From Reyranella sp. (lineage in GTDB: Bacteria; Pseudomonadota; Alphaproteobacteria; Reyranellales; Reyranellaceae), in contig JADHLS010000002.1 of assembly GCA_016780605.1 (NCBI GenBank), forward strand, positions 1 to 24,917: a stretch of 24,917 nt of DNA, read 5' to 3'. Shown here in pieces: positions 8,032 to 15,911 of this stretch; within the stretch, counting starts at the first letter, position 1, and every line of letters starts with the position of its first letter. The position numbers and the translations under genes are program-made. The notes under the pieces were generated by a model, which worked only from the letters and a program-made list of their open reading frames with translations, searched no databases and had not been told where the DNA came from.

Positions 8032-8131
8032 TCTTGCCGGACCGCGGGCCTCCAGGCCCGCTCATGAGCGCGCGAGACGCGCGCGGTCCGGAAGAACATG
8101 AGCGGGCCTGGAGGCCCGCGGTCCGGCAAGA
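8032..8131. repeat. Complete dispersed palindromic (REP-like) element
   Basis: A 100-bp element with perfect 35-bp inverted arms (8032-8066 and 8097-8131). Each arm itself carries a short hairpin: GCGGGCCT, two bases, AGGCCCGC. The 30-bp centre contains an alternating GCGCGC stretch. It starts 2 bp after the stop of the plus-strand DUF3592 gene and ends 1 bp before the stop of the minus-strand DUF3237 gene, filling the whole gap between convergent genes. Copies recur at 1-19 and 24139-24285. The strong symmetric hairpins could act as a two-way terminator; this is inference. Confidence 0.9.
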
Positions 8132-8602
8132 TCAGAGAATGTGGAAAACCTCGTAGACCGGACCCGTCGGATCGCGCCGGCCGGTGGCGACACAGACGAT
8201 GCGATTGAGGAACCGATATTTCTCCGACGCGGTCTCGAACCACGGCGTCGAGCGGAAGTAGTACTGGGCGGGATCGACCTTCTCGCCCTTGTTGAGCTGC
8301 TCGATCACCCAGGCCGGGCCGTGGCGCATGCCGCGATAGCTCATGTAGATCAGGTGGCCGTCGTCGGTCTTGAGCGTGAGCCGCACGTCGAGCTGCAGGA
8401 TGCCGTCGCGCCGCAGCAGCAGCCAGTCGCCGGCCGGCGACGGCAGCACGGTGCCGCGCAGTTCCTCGCCCTCGAAGGTGCCGCCAGTCACGGTGGCGAT
8501 GCGCCGCCGGCCATAGGGCGTCTCGCCGACGTCGGTCATGTTCGGGTCGACCGTCAGGCTCAAGGTGAACAGGTGGGAAGAACGCAGCTCGGGTTCGCTC
8601 AT
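8132..8602 (-). CDS. DUF3237 (UPF0311) domain protein
   Basis: A 156-residue protein covering a complete DUF3237 domain. It begins LFTLSLTVDPNMTDVGETPY and continues with GGTFEGEELRGTVLPSPAGDW, DVRLTLKTDDGHLIYMSYRG and a final strand NRIVCVATGRR. The family is a small beta-barrel of about 150 residues with no established biochemical function, often found with acyl-CoA or aromatic catabolism genes. It starts 7 bp after the stop of the acyl-CoA synthetase gene, so it is the third gene of the rhodanese, synthetase, DUF3237 operon. Confidence 0.88.
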   Translation of the reverse strand: MSEPELRSSHLFTLSLTVDPNMTDVGETPYGRRRIATVTGGTFEGEELRGTVLPSPAGDWLLLRRDGILQLDVRLTLKTDDGHLIYMSYRGMRHGPAWVIEQLNKGEKVDPAQYYFRSTPWFETASEKYRFLNRIVCVATGRRDPTGPVYEVFHIL

Positions 8603-8609
8603 GGTCGCC

Positions 8610-10226
8610 TCAAATCCTTGCCGAGCGGCCGGCCCAATAGGTCTCGCGCAGCTCGCGTTTCATGATCTTGCCGATGGTGCTGCGCGGCAGCCCGTCCCGG
8701 AACTCGACCGCGACCAGGCGCTGGGTCTTGCTGAGCTGGTCATTGGCCCAGTCGCGGATCTCGTCTTGGCTCGCGGTCGCGCCGGCGCGGCGCACGCAGA
8801 GCGCCATCGGCGATTCGCCCCACTGCTCGCTCGGGATGCCGATCACCGCAACGTCGACGACGTCGGGGTGCTTCAGCAGCAGGACCTCGATGTCGGCGGC
8901 ATAGACGTTGAAGCCGCCGGAGATGATCATGTCCTTCTTGCGATCGAGCAGGACGACGAAGCCGTCCTCGTCGATGCGGCCCATGTCGCCCGACTTGAAG
9001 AACAGCTGGCCCTTGTCGTCGTACCAGAAGAGATCGCGCGTCTTGTCGGGCTGCTTGTAGTAGCCCTTCATCATAAGCTGGGCGCGGCCCGCGAGCTCGC
9101 CGACCTCGCCGCGCGGCAGGACCTTGCCCTGCTCGTCGAGGACGACGATCTCGCTGCCGAGGCCCGGCTGGCCCACCGTATGGAGCTTGTCGGGATTGAG
9201 GTCGGCGACCAGGGTGCAAGCGGCGCCGCCCTCGGTCAGCCCGTAGATCTCGACCAGGTGCCCCGGCCAGCGCTTCAGGCAATCGGCCTTGATCTGGGCG
9301 CGCAGCGGCGCGCTGGTCGAGAGCTTCGCCTTGAAGGCGCCGAGGTCGTATTTGTCGAAGTCGGGATGCGCCAGGATGCGCTGGTACTGGACCGGCACCA
9401 GCATGGCATGGGTGACGCGTTCGCGCTGGCAGATCTCCAGGAACTTCACGACATCCGAGCGCGGCATCAGGATCGTCGTACCGCCCAGCCCGATCGTGGC
9501 CAGCACGGCGACCAACGTGGTGTTGGAATAGAGCGGCGTCGAGACGAGGGAAATCGCGTCGGGCCCGTACTCGAATGCCGCGAACCGCACCGCCGTCATG
9601 TCGCGCATGATGTGGCTGTGCAGGATGCCCTTGGGCAGGCCGGTCGTGCCCGAGCTGTAGATGATGTTGAAGTCGTCGAGCTGGTCGATCGGCACCTCGA
9701 ACGGCGCATCGCTCGCGGGCGCGAGCCAGGCCTCGAAGTCACGCCAGCCGGCGCGCTTGAAATCGTAGGCGATGCGGCCGCCCTCGATCAGCTTGCCGAG
9801 CCGTGCCTCATACGGTTCGACCAGGGCGCGATACTGGTCCGACACGAACAGCATCTTGGCATCGCAATCGTCGAGCATCTTCTCGAGCGCATCGGCCGCG
9901 GCCATGGTCGAGAGCGGCACGACGCAGGCACCGGCGCGCAGCGCGCCCATGAAGGTCTCGAGATATTCGATGGAGTTCGCCGCCAGGATGGCGATCTTGT
10001 CGCCCTTGCCGATCCCCATGCCGGCGAGCGTGCGGGCGACCTTGTTGATGCGCCTGTCGAAGTCGCGCCAGCTGCGGACATTGCCCTCGCGTTTCACCGC
10101 GACTCTGTCCGGCCACGCCGCCGCGTTGCGGGCGATACGGATCGGGATCGACACGAACTCGGGAAAGTCGATCAGCGTCGGCTGCGGCACCAATGCGCTA
10201 TTATCGGGCGCCATATCAGGGCTCAT
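8610..10226 (-). CDS. AMP-binding acyl-CoA synthetase
   Basis: A 538-residue member of the ANL superfamily that would activate a carboxylic acid as acyl-AMP and transfer it to CoA. Seen are the P-loop YSSGTTGLPKG (190-200), YGLTEGG (328-334), the hinge region FKSGDMGRIDEDGF, and GKIMKREL near the C-terminus with the catalytic lysine Lys520. Length is typical for medium- or long-chain fatty-acid and aromatic acid ligases; the substrate is not predictable. An alternative start (MAPDNS, 10214) would shorten it by four residues. It begins 7 bp after the rhodanese gene and is followed by the DUF3237 gene at 7 bp. Confidence 0.93.
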   Translation of the reverse strand: MSPDMAPDNSALVPQPTLIDFPEFVSIPIRIARNAAAWPDRVAVKREGNVRSWRDFDRRINKVARTLAGMGIGKGDKIAILAANSIEYLETFMGALRAGACVVPLSTMAAADALEKMLDDCDAKMLFVSDQYRALVEPYEARLGKLIEGGRIAYDFKRAGWRDFEAWLAPASDAPFEVPIDQLDDFNIIYSSGTTGLPKGILHSHIMRDMTAVRFAAFEYGPDAISLVSTPLYSNTTLVAVLATIGLGGTTILMPRSDVVKFLEICQRERVTHAMLVPVQYQRILAHPDFDKYDLGAFKAKLSTSAPLRAQIKADCLKRWPGHLVEIYGLTEGGAACTLVADLNPDKLHTVGQPGLGSEIVVLDEQGKVLPRGEVGELAGRAQLMMKGYYKQPDKTRDLFWYDDKGQLFFKSGDMGRIDEDGFVVLLDRKKDMIISGGFNVYAADIEVLLLKHPDVVDVAVIGIPSEQWGESPMALCVRRAGATASQDEIRDWANDQLSKTQRLVAVEFRDGLPRSTIGKIMKRELRETYWAGRSARI

Positions 10227-10233
10227 CGCCGGT

Positions 10234-10641
10234 CTACTTCTTCGGCTCGACCTTCTCGACCGGACCGCCGGCCTTCTTCCAGGCGCCGAACCCTCCTTCG
10301 ATATGGGCGACCGGCGTCAGGCCCATGTCCTGCGCGGTCTTGGTGGCCAGCGCCGAGCGCCAGGCGCCGGCGCAGAAGAAGATGAACTTGTTGCCGGTCT
10401 GGAAGTAGTCCTTGGCGTAAGGGCTCTCGGGATCGATCCACATCTCCAGCATGCCGCGCGTCACGTTGATGGCGCCGGGAATGGTGCCGTCGCGCCACAG
10501 CTCGCGCGGATCGCGGATGTCGATGAAGGTGACACCGGGCTTCCCGTGCAGCTTCATGACCTCGGCGAGCGGCATCGTCTCGATCTGGCTGTCGGCCTCC
10601 TCCACCATCTGCTTCACGGTCTTCTTGATCTTGAGCGGCAT
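10234..10641 (-). CDS. Single-domain rhodanese (sulfurtransferase-like) protein
   Basis: A 135-residue single rhodanese domain. It shows VTFIDIRDPREL (38-48), the G-x-I-P-G-A-I-N-V strand, an active-site loop FFCAGAWRSA with Cys90, and the final EGGFGAWKKAGGP. Rhodaneses carry a persulfide on this cysteine and pass sulfur to thiophilic acceptors. The start has GGAGGG 7 bp upstream and is clear. It leads a three-gene operon with the acyl-CoA synthetase and DUF3237 genes. No partner that would tell its specific role is visible. Confidence 0.92.
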   Translation of the reverse strand: MPLKIKKTVKQMVEEADSQIETMPLAEVMKLHGKPGVTFIDIRDPRELWRDGTIPGAINVTRGMLEMWIDPESPYAKDYFQTGNKFIFFCAGAWRSALATKTAQDMGLTPVAHIEGGFGAWKKAGGPVEKVEPKK

Positions 10642-10734
10642 CGAACGTCCCTCCGATGCCTATTTGTACTTTTAGACCGCAGCAGGCGAAAGAGGCTCAC
10701 AAACGCTCGATTCGAATTCCGCGCACGTAAAGCC

Positions 10735-10890
10735 CTACTGCGACAAACCTTCCTCGAGATAACCGGGGAGCAGCAGCTCGCCCGGAAGATAGCCGGCAGT
10801 GCGGCGGTTGTGCTGCTGGTGGGCCTCGCTCCTCATCGCTCAACGCGGCGATGAAGGCCACGAGCTCCGTGCGCGTCAGGTCCTCGACAT
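10735..10890 (-). pseudogene. Possible remnant of a small gene downstream of nadE
   Basis: The gap between nadE and the rhodanese gene holds protein-like stretches on the minus strand in two frames. One reads VEDLTRTELVAFIAALSDEE (to about 10829). The other, one frame away, reads HQQHNRRTAGYLPGELLLPG then YLEEGLSQ and a stop at 10735-10737. An ATG at 10888-10890 is in the second frame but meets a stop four codons later. Two compensating frame changes would give one protein of about 50-55 residues. I do not recognise it. It could be a decayed gene, a sequence error or chance. Confidence 0.3.
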
Positions 10891-10896
10891 GCGCTG

Positions 10897-12945
10897 CTAC
10901 TTGGCCTTCTCGGGCACGGTCTCGAGCTCGGCCAGCCAGACATCCGGGCTGCCGTCCGACGGGGCGCGCCAGTCGCCGCGCGGCGACAAGGAGCCGCCGG
11001 ACGAGATCTTGGGCCCGTTGGGCAGGGCCGAGCGCTTGAACTGGTTGGTGAAAAAACGCCGCAGGAACAGTTTCAGCCAGTGCCGGATGTCGGCGAGCTC
11101 ATAGGCGCGCCGCGTGCCGGCCGGCAGATTGGCGGGCCAGGCGCCCTTGTCGATGTCGTGCCAGGCGTTCCATGCCAGGAAGGCGATCTTGGACGGCCGG
11201 AATCCCAGCCGCGTCAGATAATAGAGATTGAAGTCCTGCAGGGCGTAGGGCCCGACCGTCTGCTCGGTCGACTGGATGGCGCCGCCGGCATCGGCGGGGA
11301 TCAGCTCGGGCGAGATTTCGGTGTCGAGGATGTCGTGCAGGATCGCGGCCGTCTCCTTGCCGACATCGCCCGAGGCGGCGACGAAACGGATGAGGTGCTG
11401 GATCAGCGTCTTGGAGACCGAGCCGTTGGGATTGTAGTGCGACATGTGATCGCCGACGCCGTAGGTGCACCAGCCCAGGCCCAGCTCCGAGAGATCGCCG
11501 GTTCCCACCACCATGCCGCCATGCTGGTTGGCCAGGCGGAAGAGATAGTCGGTGCGCAAGCCCGCCTGCACGTTCTCGAAGGTGACGTCGTAGACCTTCT
11601 TGCCCTCAGCGAAGGGGTGGCCGATGTCGGCCAGCATCTGCCGGGCGGCCGGCTTGATGTCGATCTCGGCTGCGGTGACGCCCAGCGCCTCCATCAGCCG
11701 CCAGGCATTCTTGTGCGTCTTGTCCGAGGTGCCGAAGCCCGGCAGCGTGTAGGCCAGCACGTTCTTGCGCGGCAGGCCGAGCTGATCCATCGCCCGGCAG
11801 GTGACGATCAACGCCTGCGTCGAATCGAGGCCACCCGAGACGCCGATGATGGCACGCTGCGCGCGACTCGCGTGCAGGCGCTGCGCCAGCCCCTGGATCT
11901 GGATGTTGTAGGCCTCGTAGCAATTGTCGCGCAGCTTGGCCGGATCGGACGGCACGTAGGGGAAGCGCTCGATGGCGCGCTCCAGCGCCACCTTGCCCTT
12001 GGGCGCCTCGAGCGCGAAGTCGACCTTGTGGAAGCGCTTGACCTTGTCGCCCTCGATCAGGGCGCAATCGGCGAAGCCGTTGTTGCGCAGGCGCTCCTGG
12101 CGGATGCGGCCGAGATCGACGTCGGCGCTGACGATGGTCGAATCCTTCTCGAAGCGCGTGGTCTCGGCGAGCTGGTCGCCGCATTCGTAGATCGCCGCGT
12201 GACCGTCCCAGGCGAGATCGGTCGTCGATTCGCCCGGCCCGGAAGCCGAGTAGGCGTAGGCCGCGATGCCCCGCATCGACTGGCTGCCGCACAGAAGCCG
12301 ACGGGCCTCGGCCTTGCCGATGGTGATGTTGCTGGCCGACAGGTTCACCAGCACCTCGGCGCCGGCGAGCGCCGCATGAGCCGAGGGCGGCACCGGCACC
12401 CAGATGTCCTCGCAGATCTCGACATGGAACGTGACGGGCACGCTGCCGGTCGAGCGGAACAGCATGTCGGTGCCGAACGGCACCTGCTGGCCCGCGAGCT
12501 TGATGCGATTCTCGACGATGTTCGCGCCCGACACGAAGTGGCGCTTCTCGTAGAACTCGCGGTAGTTGGGCAGATAGGTCTTGGGAACCACGCCCAGGAT
12601 GACGCCGCGATGGATCACGATCGCGGTGTTGTACAGGCGGCCGGCGAGCCGGAGCGGCGCGCCGACGATCAGGACGGGAAAGAGCTTGTTGGAGGCCGCC
12701 ACCACCTTGGCGATCGACGCCTCGATCTCATCGAGCAGCGCGTCCTGCAGCAGCAGGTCCTCGATGGCGTATGACGAGAGCCCGAGCTCGGGAAAGACCA
12801 TGATGGCCGTGCGGGCCTTGTCGCCCTCGGCCGCCAGCCGCAGCGTCTCGGTGAGGTTGTAGGTGGCGTCGGCAACCCGCGTACGGGGCACGCAGCAGGC
12901 AATTCGCACGAACTCGTGTGAATAGAGGGAGAAGAATTCAGACAA
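10897..12945 (-). CDS. nadE: Glutamine-dependent NAD+ synthetase
   Basis: A 682-residue two-domain enzyme that makes NAD+ from nicotinic acid adenine dinucleotide, ATP and glutamine. The N-terminal nitrilase-type amidase domain has the Glu53 (VFPELG), Lys122 (VPKTYLPNY), Cys178 (VEICEDIW) triad that frees ammonia from glutamine. The C-terminal synthetase domain has the ATP pyrophosphatase loop SGGLDST (370-376). Length matches the long actinobacterial/proteobacterial form (about 680). The start is a TTG at 12945: the family begins [15 protein letters not shown] here, and the only upstream ATG (13008) lies inside the tRNA gene. The Shine-Dalgarno is poor. tRNA-Val ends 18 bp upstream on the same strand, so the two may share a transcript. 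Confidence 0.95.
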   Translation of the reverse strand: MSEFFSLYSHEFVRIACCVPRTRVADATYNLTETLRLAAEGDKARTAIMVFPELGLSSYAIEDLLLQDALLDEIEASIAKVVAASNKLFPVLIVGAPLRLAGRLYNTAIVIHRGVILGVVPKTYLPNYREFYEKRHFVSGANIVENRIKLAGQQVPFGTDMLFRSTGSVPVTFHVEICEDIWVPVPPSAHAALAGAEVLVNLSASNITIGKAEARRLLCGSQSMRGIAAYAYSASGPGESTTDLAWDGHAAIYECGDQLAETTRFEKDSTIVSADVDLGRIRQERLRNNGFADCALIEGDKVKRFHKVDFALEAPKGKVALERAIERFPYVPSDPAKLRDNCYEAYNIQIQGLAQRLHASRAQRAIIGVSGGLDSTQALIVTCRAMDQLGLPRKNVLAYTLPGFGTSDKTHKNAWRLMEALGVTAAEIDIKPAARQMLADIGHPFAEGKKVYDVTFENVQAGLRTDYLFRLANQHGGMVVGTGDLSELGLGWCTYGVGDHMSHYNPNGSVSKTLIQHLIRFVAASGDVGKETAAILHDILDTEISPELIPADAGGAIQSTEQTVGPYALQDFNLYYLTRLGFRPSKIAFLAWNAWHDIDKGAWPANLPAGTRRAYELADIRHWLKLFLRRFFTNQFKRSALPNGPKISSGGSLSPRGDWRAPSDGSPDVWLAELETVPEKAK

Positions 12946-12963
12946 GGGATTGTGGTGGGGCGA

Positions 12964-13038
12964 TGGTGGGCGCGACAGGGATTGAACCTGTGACCCCTGC
13001 CATGTCAAGACAGTGCTCTACCGCTGAGCTACGCGCCC
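12964..13038 (-). tRNA. tRNA-Val (anticodon GAC)
   Basis: The minus strand folds as a complete cloverleaf of 75 nt including an encoded CCA. The acceptor stem is GGGCGCG with CGCGCCC, the discriminator is A, the D-arm is GCTC/GAGC, the anticodon stem CTGTC/GGCAG closes a loop TTGACAT (anticodon GAC), and the T-arm is ACAGG-TTCAATC-CCTGT. The sequence is typical of alphaproteobacterial tRNA-Val(GAC). Confidence 0.97.
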
Positions 13039-13072
13039 CCGAGTTCCCAGGGCATCGCCGGAAAGAGCGGTC

Positions 13073-13100
13073 GTCTACATCGCGGACCCTGGGTTGGCAA
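13073..13100 (-). promoter_or_regulatory. Likely sigma70-type promoter of tRNA-Val
   Basis: On the minus strand TTGCCA (13095-13100) and GTAGAC (13073-13078) are separated by 16 bp. Transcription would begin around 13066, some 28 bp before the tRNA 5' end. The -10 box is a weak match, so this is tentative. Confidence 0.4.
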
Positions 13101-13143
13101 GTCTGCGCATGACGCGCCTCCGGCGGCGCGCTATGACCCATCC

Positions 13144-14040
13144 ATGGAGTTTTCGACCGCGTCCGCTCACGAAGCGTTGGATTGCCGTACGCCGCGGCGC
13201 CAGACCGCACCGGTCGTCGTCGCCTCGCCGCACAGCGGATCGGTCTACCCGGCAAGCTTCCTGGCCCAGACCGCCGTGCCACTGGCGGCATTGCGCCGCG
13301 CCGAGGATGCCTTCGTCGACGAGCTGTTCTCGGCGGCCCCTGCCCTCGGCATTCCCTTCCTGGCGGCGCGCTTTCCGCGGTCGTTCGTCGATGCCAACCG
13401 CGAGCCTTACGAGCTCGATCCCGGCATGTTCGAAGGCCCCCTGCCGCGGTCGTTGAATCATCGCACCACGCGCGTTGCCGCGGGCCTTGGCATGATCCCG
13501 CGCGTCGCCGCCAGCGGCGAGGCGATCTATCGCGGCCGCATGCCGTCGGATGAGATCGAGCAGCGGCTGGCGAGCTGCTGGCGGCCCTATCACAGCGCCC
13601 TCTCGGCGCTTGTCGAGGAGACCCATCGCCAGTTCGGCAGCGCGCTCCTGATCGACGCCCATTCCATGCCGTCCTCGGCCTCGGGCGTGGGGCCCCGCGA
13701 GCGCGACCAGCGCGTCGACATCGTGCTGGGCGACAATCACGGCGAGTCCTGCGCACCGGATCTGGTCGACAGCGCCGAGCGCTGGTTCACCAGCAATGGC
13801 CTCAAGGTGCAGCGCAACCAGCCCTATGCCGGCGGTTTCACGACCCAGCGCTATGGCCGACCCGGCCTCAATCGCCACGCACTGCAGATCGAAATCAATC
13901 GCTCTCTCTACATGAACGAGGCGCGCCACGAGAAGCTGGTGACAGCCGGTGCGATCGAACGCTTGATGGCGGGCTTCCTCGAGGAAATCGCGGGCCAGGC
14001 GGCCACCATTCTGGCGCCGCGGCCGCTGGCGGCGGAATAG
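13144..14040 (+). CDS. N-formylglutamate amidohydrolase family protein
   Basis: A 298-residue protein of the FGase family (HutG-like), zinc-dependent hydrolases that release formate from N-formyl-L-glutamate in histidine degradation. Typical elements are VVVASPHSGSVYP, FVDANREPYELD, RVAASGEAIYRGRM, LLIDAHSMPS and the final LNRHALQIEINRSLYMNE. The conserved histidines and acidic residues in these blocks are the expected metal ligands. No other hut genes are nearby, so histidine degradation is not supported by context and the true substrate may be another N-formyl or N-acyl compound. Start codon choice is reasonable but the upstream Shine-Dalgarno is weak. Confidence 0.88.
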   Translation: MEFSTASAHEALDCRTPRRQTAPVVVASPHSGSVYPASFLAQTAVPLAALRRAEDAFVDELFSAAPALGIPFLAARFPRSFVDANREPYELDPGMFEGPLPRSLNHRTTRVAAGLGMIPRVAASGEAIYRGRMPSDEIEQRLASCWRPYHSALSALVEETHRQFGSALLIDAHSMPSSASGVGPRERDQRVDIVLGDNHGESCAPDLVDSAERWFTSNGLKVQRNQPYAGGFTTQRYGRPGLNRHALQIEINRSLYMNEARHEKLVTAGAIERLMAGFLEEIAGQAATILAPRPLAAE

Positions 14041-14070
14041 CTTCTACCGACCAGCTCAAGAGGGGCAGCC

Positions 14071-14099
14071 AAAAAAAGGGGCCGTGACAAGCACGGCCC
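14071..14099 (-). terminator. Rho-independent terminator of the sRNA candidate
   Basis: On the minus strand GGGCCGTG and CACGGCCC form an 8-bp stem (14079-14086 with 14092-14099) with a 5-nt loop. One C and seven T (14071-14077) follow. In the plus direction only a short GAGTTT follows, so the terminator points mainly to the minus strand, where no protein gene lies upstream. Confidence 0.88.
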
Positions 14100-14169
14100 G
14101 AGTTTAGGGAGGAAACGCCCAAGACGGGCATACAGCAAACACAGAGGTCGCTGACGCGACGTTTGCTGC
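14071..14169 (-). ncRNA. Candidate trans-acting sRNA (MmgR/alpha-r8-like)
   Basis: About 99 nt between a promoter and a strong terminator, with no ORF. On the minus strand it folds as: stem CAGCAAAC/GTTTGCTG (14161-14168 with 14133-14140) capped by GTCGC/GCGAC; a small GCCC/GGGC hairpin (14126-14129 with 14117-14120); a GTTT/AAAC mini-hairpin exposing CCTCCCT (14101-14116); and the terminator stem. The TTTCCTCCCT segment is complementary to Shine-Dalgarno sequences. From memory, a conserved UUUCCUCCCU motif marks the alphaproteobacterial alpha-r8 sRNAs (MmgR of Sinorhizobium), which bind Hfq and limit polyhydroxybutyrate storage; this family link is not verified. Folding and terminator are seen; function is inferred. 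Confidence 0.75.
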
Positions 14170-14175
14170 ATCCCA

Positions 14176-14204
14176 AGAATGGTGCACCTGCGAAGGAAAT
14201 GCAA
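14176..14204 (-). promoter_or_regulatory. Promoter of the sRNA candidate
   Basis: On the minus strand TTGCAT (14199-14204) is 17 bp from CATTCT (14176-14181). The expected transcription start is near 14168-14170, which is the first base of the long 5' stem of the candidate sRNA. Confidence 0.6.
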
Positions 14205-14252
14205 GGGGGAAAAAATCTCTTAATTTCACAGATTTAGCCAATTTCGTGTTCC

Positions 14253-14288
14253 GATTCTTGTGTTGCCTTTTTGCAACGCACAAGAATC
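14253..14288. repeat. Long inverted repeat upstream of the mlrC-like gene
   Basis: GATTCTTGTG followed by TTGC (14253-14266) pairs with GCAA, a two-base bulge, and CACAAGAATC (14273-14288), around a 6-nt C/T loop. It is a 14-bp stem in AT-richer DNA between the sRNA promoter and the metallopeptidase gene. It could be an operator for a dimeric regulator or an RNA hairpin in a leader. Confidence 0.7.
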
Positions 14289-14400
14289 ACGCGAGGCAGG
14301 TCTGCAGATTGCGCAAAGCTTTGGCAGCCGCCTTTTCGGGCAATTCGGTAGATTGCTCAAGGACTTGGCAGTTGCGTGAACAGTTACGTGGAGGGTGAAG

Positions 14401-15906
14401 GTGGCGAACAAGTTCGTTGTGGCGATGATGATGCATGAGACCAATACGTTCTCGCCGCTCCCTACCCCCATCGAGTCCTTCGCCCGAGCCGGCGCCCTGA
14501 GCGGACCGGCCGCCATCAAGGAGACGGAAGGTACCAACACCTCGCTCGGCGGCTTTATAGAAGTGGCCCGCAAGGCCGGCGCGGAGTTCAGCGTGCCGAT
14601 GGCGGCGTCGGCGCACCCGTCAGGACTGGTGACCAAGGCCGCCTACGAGCAGATGACCACGGCGATCGTCGACGAGGTCAAGAAGGGCTGCGATGCCGTG
14701 CTGCTCGCCCTGCATGGCGCCATGGTCGCCGAGCACTACGACGACGGCGAAGGGGAGCTGCTGAACCGGATCCGCAAGATCGCCCCCGATGTGCCGATCG
14801 CCGTCGCGCTCGATTTCCACACCCAGATGACCGACGCCATGATCAAGGGCGCCAGCATCATCACCGGCTATCGCACCTATCCCCATATCGACATGGCCGA
14901 CACCGCGCGCCGCGCCGGCCGCACGCTGATGCGCATGCTGGCGGGCGAGGTCGAGCCCAAGATGGTGTGGGGCAATCGCCCGATCATGAGCAGCTCGCTG
15001 GTCCATACGCCGTCGCGTGAGCCGATGAAGACGCTGATGGGCATGGCCAACCAGGCCGAGGATACCGGCCAGGTGCTGAACGCCTCGGTGTTCGGCGGCT
15101 TCCCGCAGGCCGACATCCCTCATCTCGCCCTCTCCTCGGTGATCGTCTGCGACAAGCGCACGGCCGAGGGCGAGATCCTGTTGAACAAGATCCTCGATAC
15201 GGCGTGGGAGAAGCGCGAAGGCTTCCTGTTCCATGCCGAGCCCTTGTCGGTCCAGGTGGCGCGCGCCAAGTCGCTCGAGGGCGGCCCGGTGGTGATGGCC
15301 GATCACGGCGACAACACCGCCTCGGGCGGCACGCAGGACGTCATGAGCGTGATCGAGGAGGCGATGAAGCAGGGCCTCGAGGATGCCTGCGCCGGGCCGA
15401 TCTGCGATCCGGCCTGCGTCGAGCAGATGATCAAGGCCGGCGTCGGCGCGGAGGTCACGCTCGAGCTCGGCGGCAAGATCGACATGCCGGCCATGGGCCT
15501 CAAGGGCAAGCCGCTGAAGGTCAGCGGCAAGGTCAAGGCGATCACGGACGGCCAGTTCGTCGTCACCGGCCCGATGGCGACCGGTACCACGGTGCGCATG
15601 GGCCGCACAGCCGTGCTCGATACCGGCAAGATGCAGATCGTGGTGTCGGAGAAGCGCGCCGAGCCGTTCGATCTCGGCGTCTTCACCCATTGCGGCATCG
15701 ATCCGCGGCGCAAGAAGTACGTGCTGATCAAGTCGCGTCAGCATTTCCGCGCAGGCTTCGAGCCGATCGCCAAGCACATCGTCATGTGCGACGGCGACGG
15801 CTGCACGGCCTCCGACCTCAAGCTCTTCAAGTACACCCGCGTCAAGCGGCCGCTTTATCCGTTCGATATGGACATGCGGCTCGGCCGCAACGAAGCCGGA
15901 GCGTAA
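14401..15906 (+). CDS. M81 family metallopeptidase (MlrC-like)
   Basis: A 501-residue protein of the MlrC/DUF1485 family. Seen are MMMHETNTFSP (9-19), ALHGAMVAE (103-111), ALDFHTQMTDAM (136-147), TYPHID (159-164) and ADHGDNTASGG (300-310), the last at the start of the C-terminal MlrC domain. MlrC of sphingomonads cleaves linearised microcystin, but most members occur in bacteria that never meet microcystin and their substrate is unknown. The GTG at 14401 was chosen because GGAGGG ends 5 bp before it; a GTG at 14395 overlaps that site. The D-aminoacylase gene follows after 5 bp, suggesting joint breakdown of modified peptides or N-acyl amino acids. Confidence 0.9.
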   Translation: MANKFVVAMMMHETNTFSPLPTPIESFARAGALSGPAAIKETEGTNTSLGGFIEVARKAGAEFSVPMAASAHPSGLVTKAAYEQMTTAIVDEVKKGCDAVLLALHGAMVAEHYDDGEGELLNRIRKIAPDVPIAVALDFHTQMTDAMIKGASIITGYRTYPHIDMADTARRAGRTLMRMLAGEVEPKMVWGNRPIMSSSLVHTPSREPMKTLMGMANQAEDTGQVLNASVFGGFPQADIPHLALSSVIVCDKRTAEGEILLNKILDTAWEKREGFLFHAEPLSVQVARAKSLEGGPVVMADHGDNTASGGTQDVMSVIEEAMKQGLEDACAGPICDPACVEQMIKAGVGAEVTLELGGKIDMPAMGLKGKPLKVSGKVKAITDGQFVVTGPMATGTTVRMGRTAVLDTGKMQIVVSEKRAEPFDLGVFTHCGIDPRRKKYVLIKSRQHFRAGFEPIAKHIVMCDGDGCTASDLKLFKYTRVKRPLYPFDMDMRLGRNEAGA

Positions 15907-15911
15907 CGATT

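Noticed and set aside
8032..8131. CRISPR-like or insertion-sequence interpretation of the palindromes
   Set aside because: There are no regular direct repeats with spacers, no transposase and no target duplication; the copies are inverted and single.
8538..10385. Plus-strand frame of 615 codons opposite the acyl-CoA synthetase
   Set aside because: Antisense shadow; the minus strand has all ANL motifs.
12946..13008. ATG at 13008 as the nadE start
   Set aside because: The extra residues are translated from the tRNA-Val gene.
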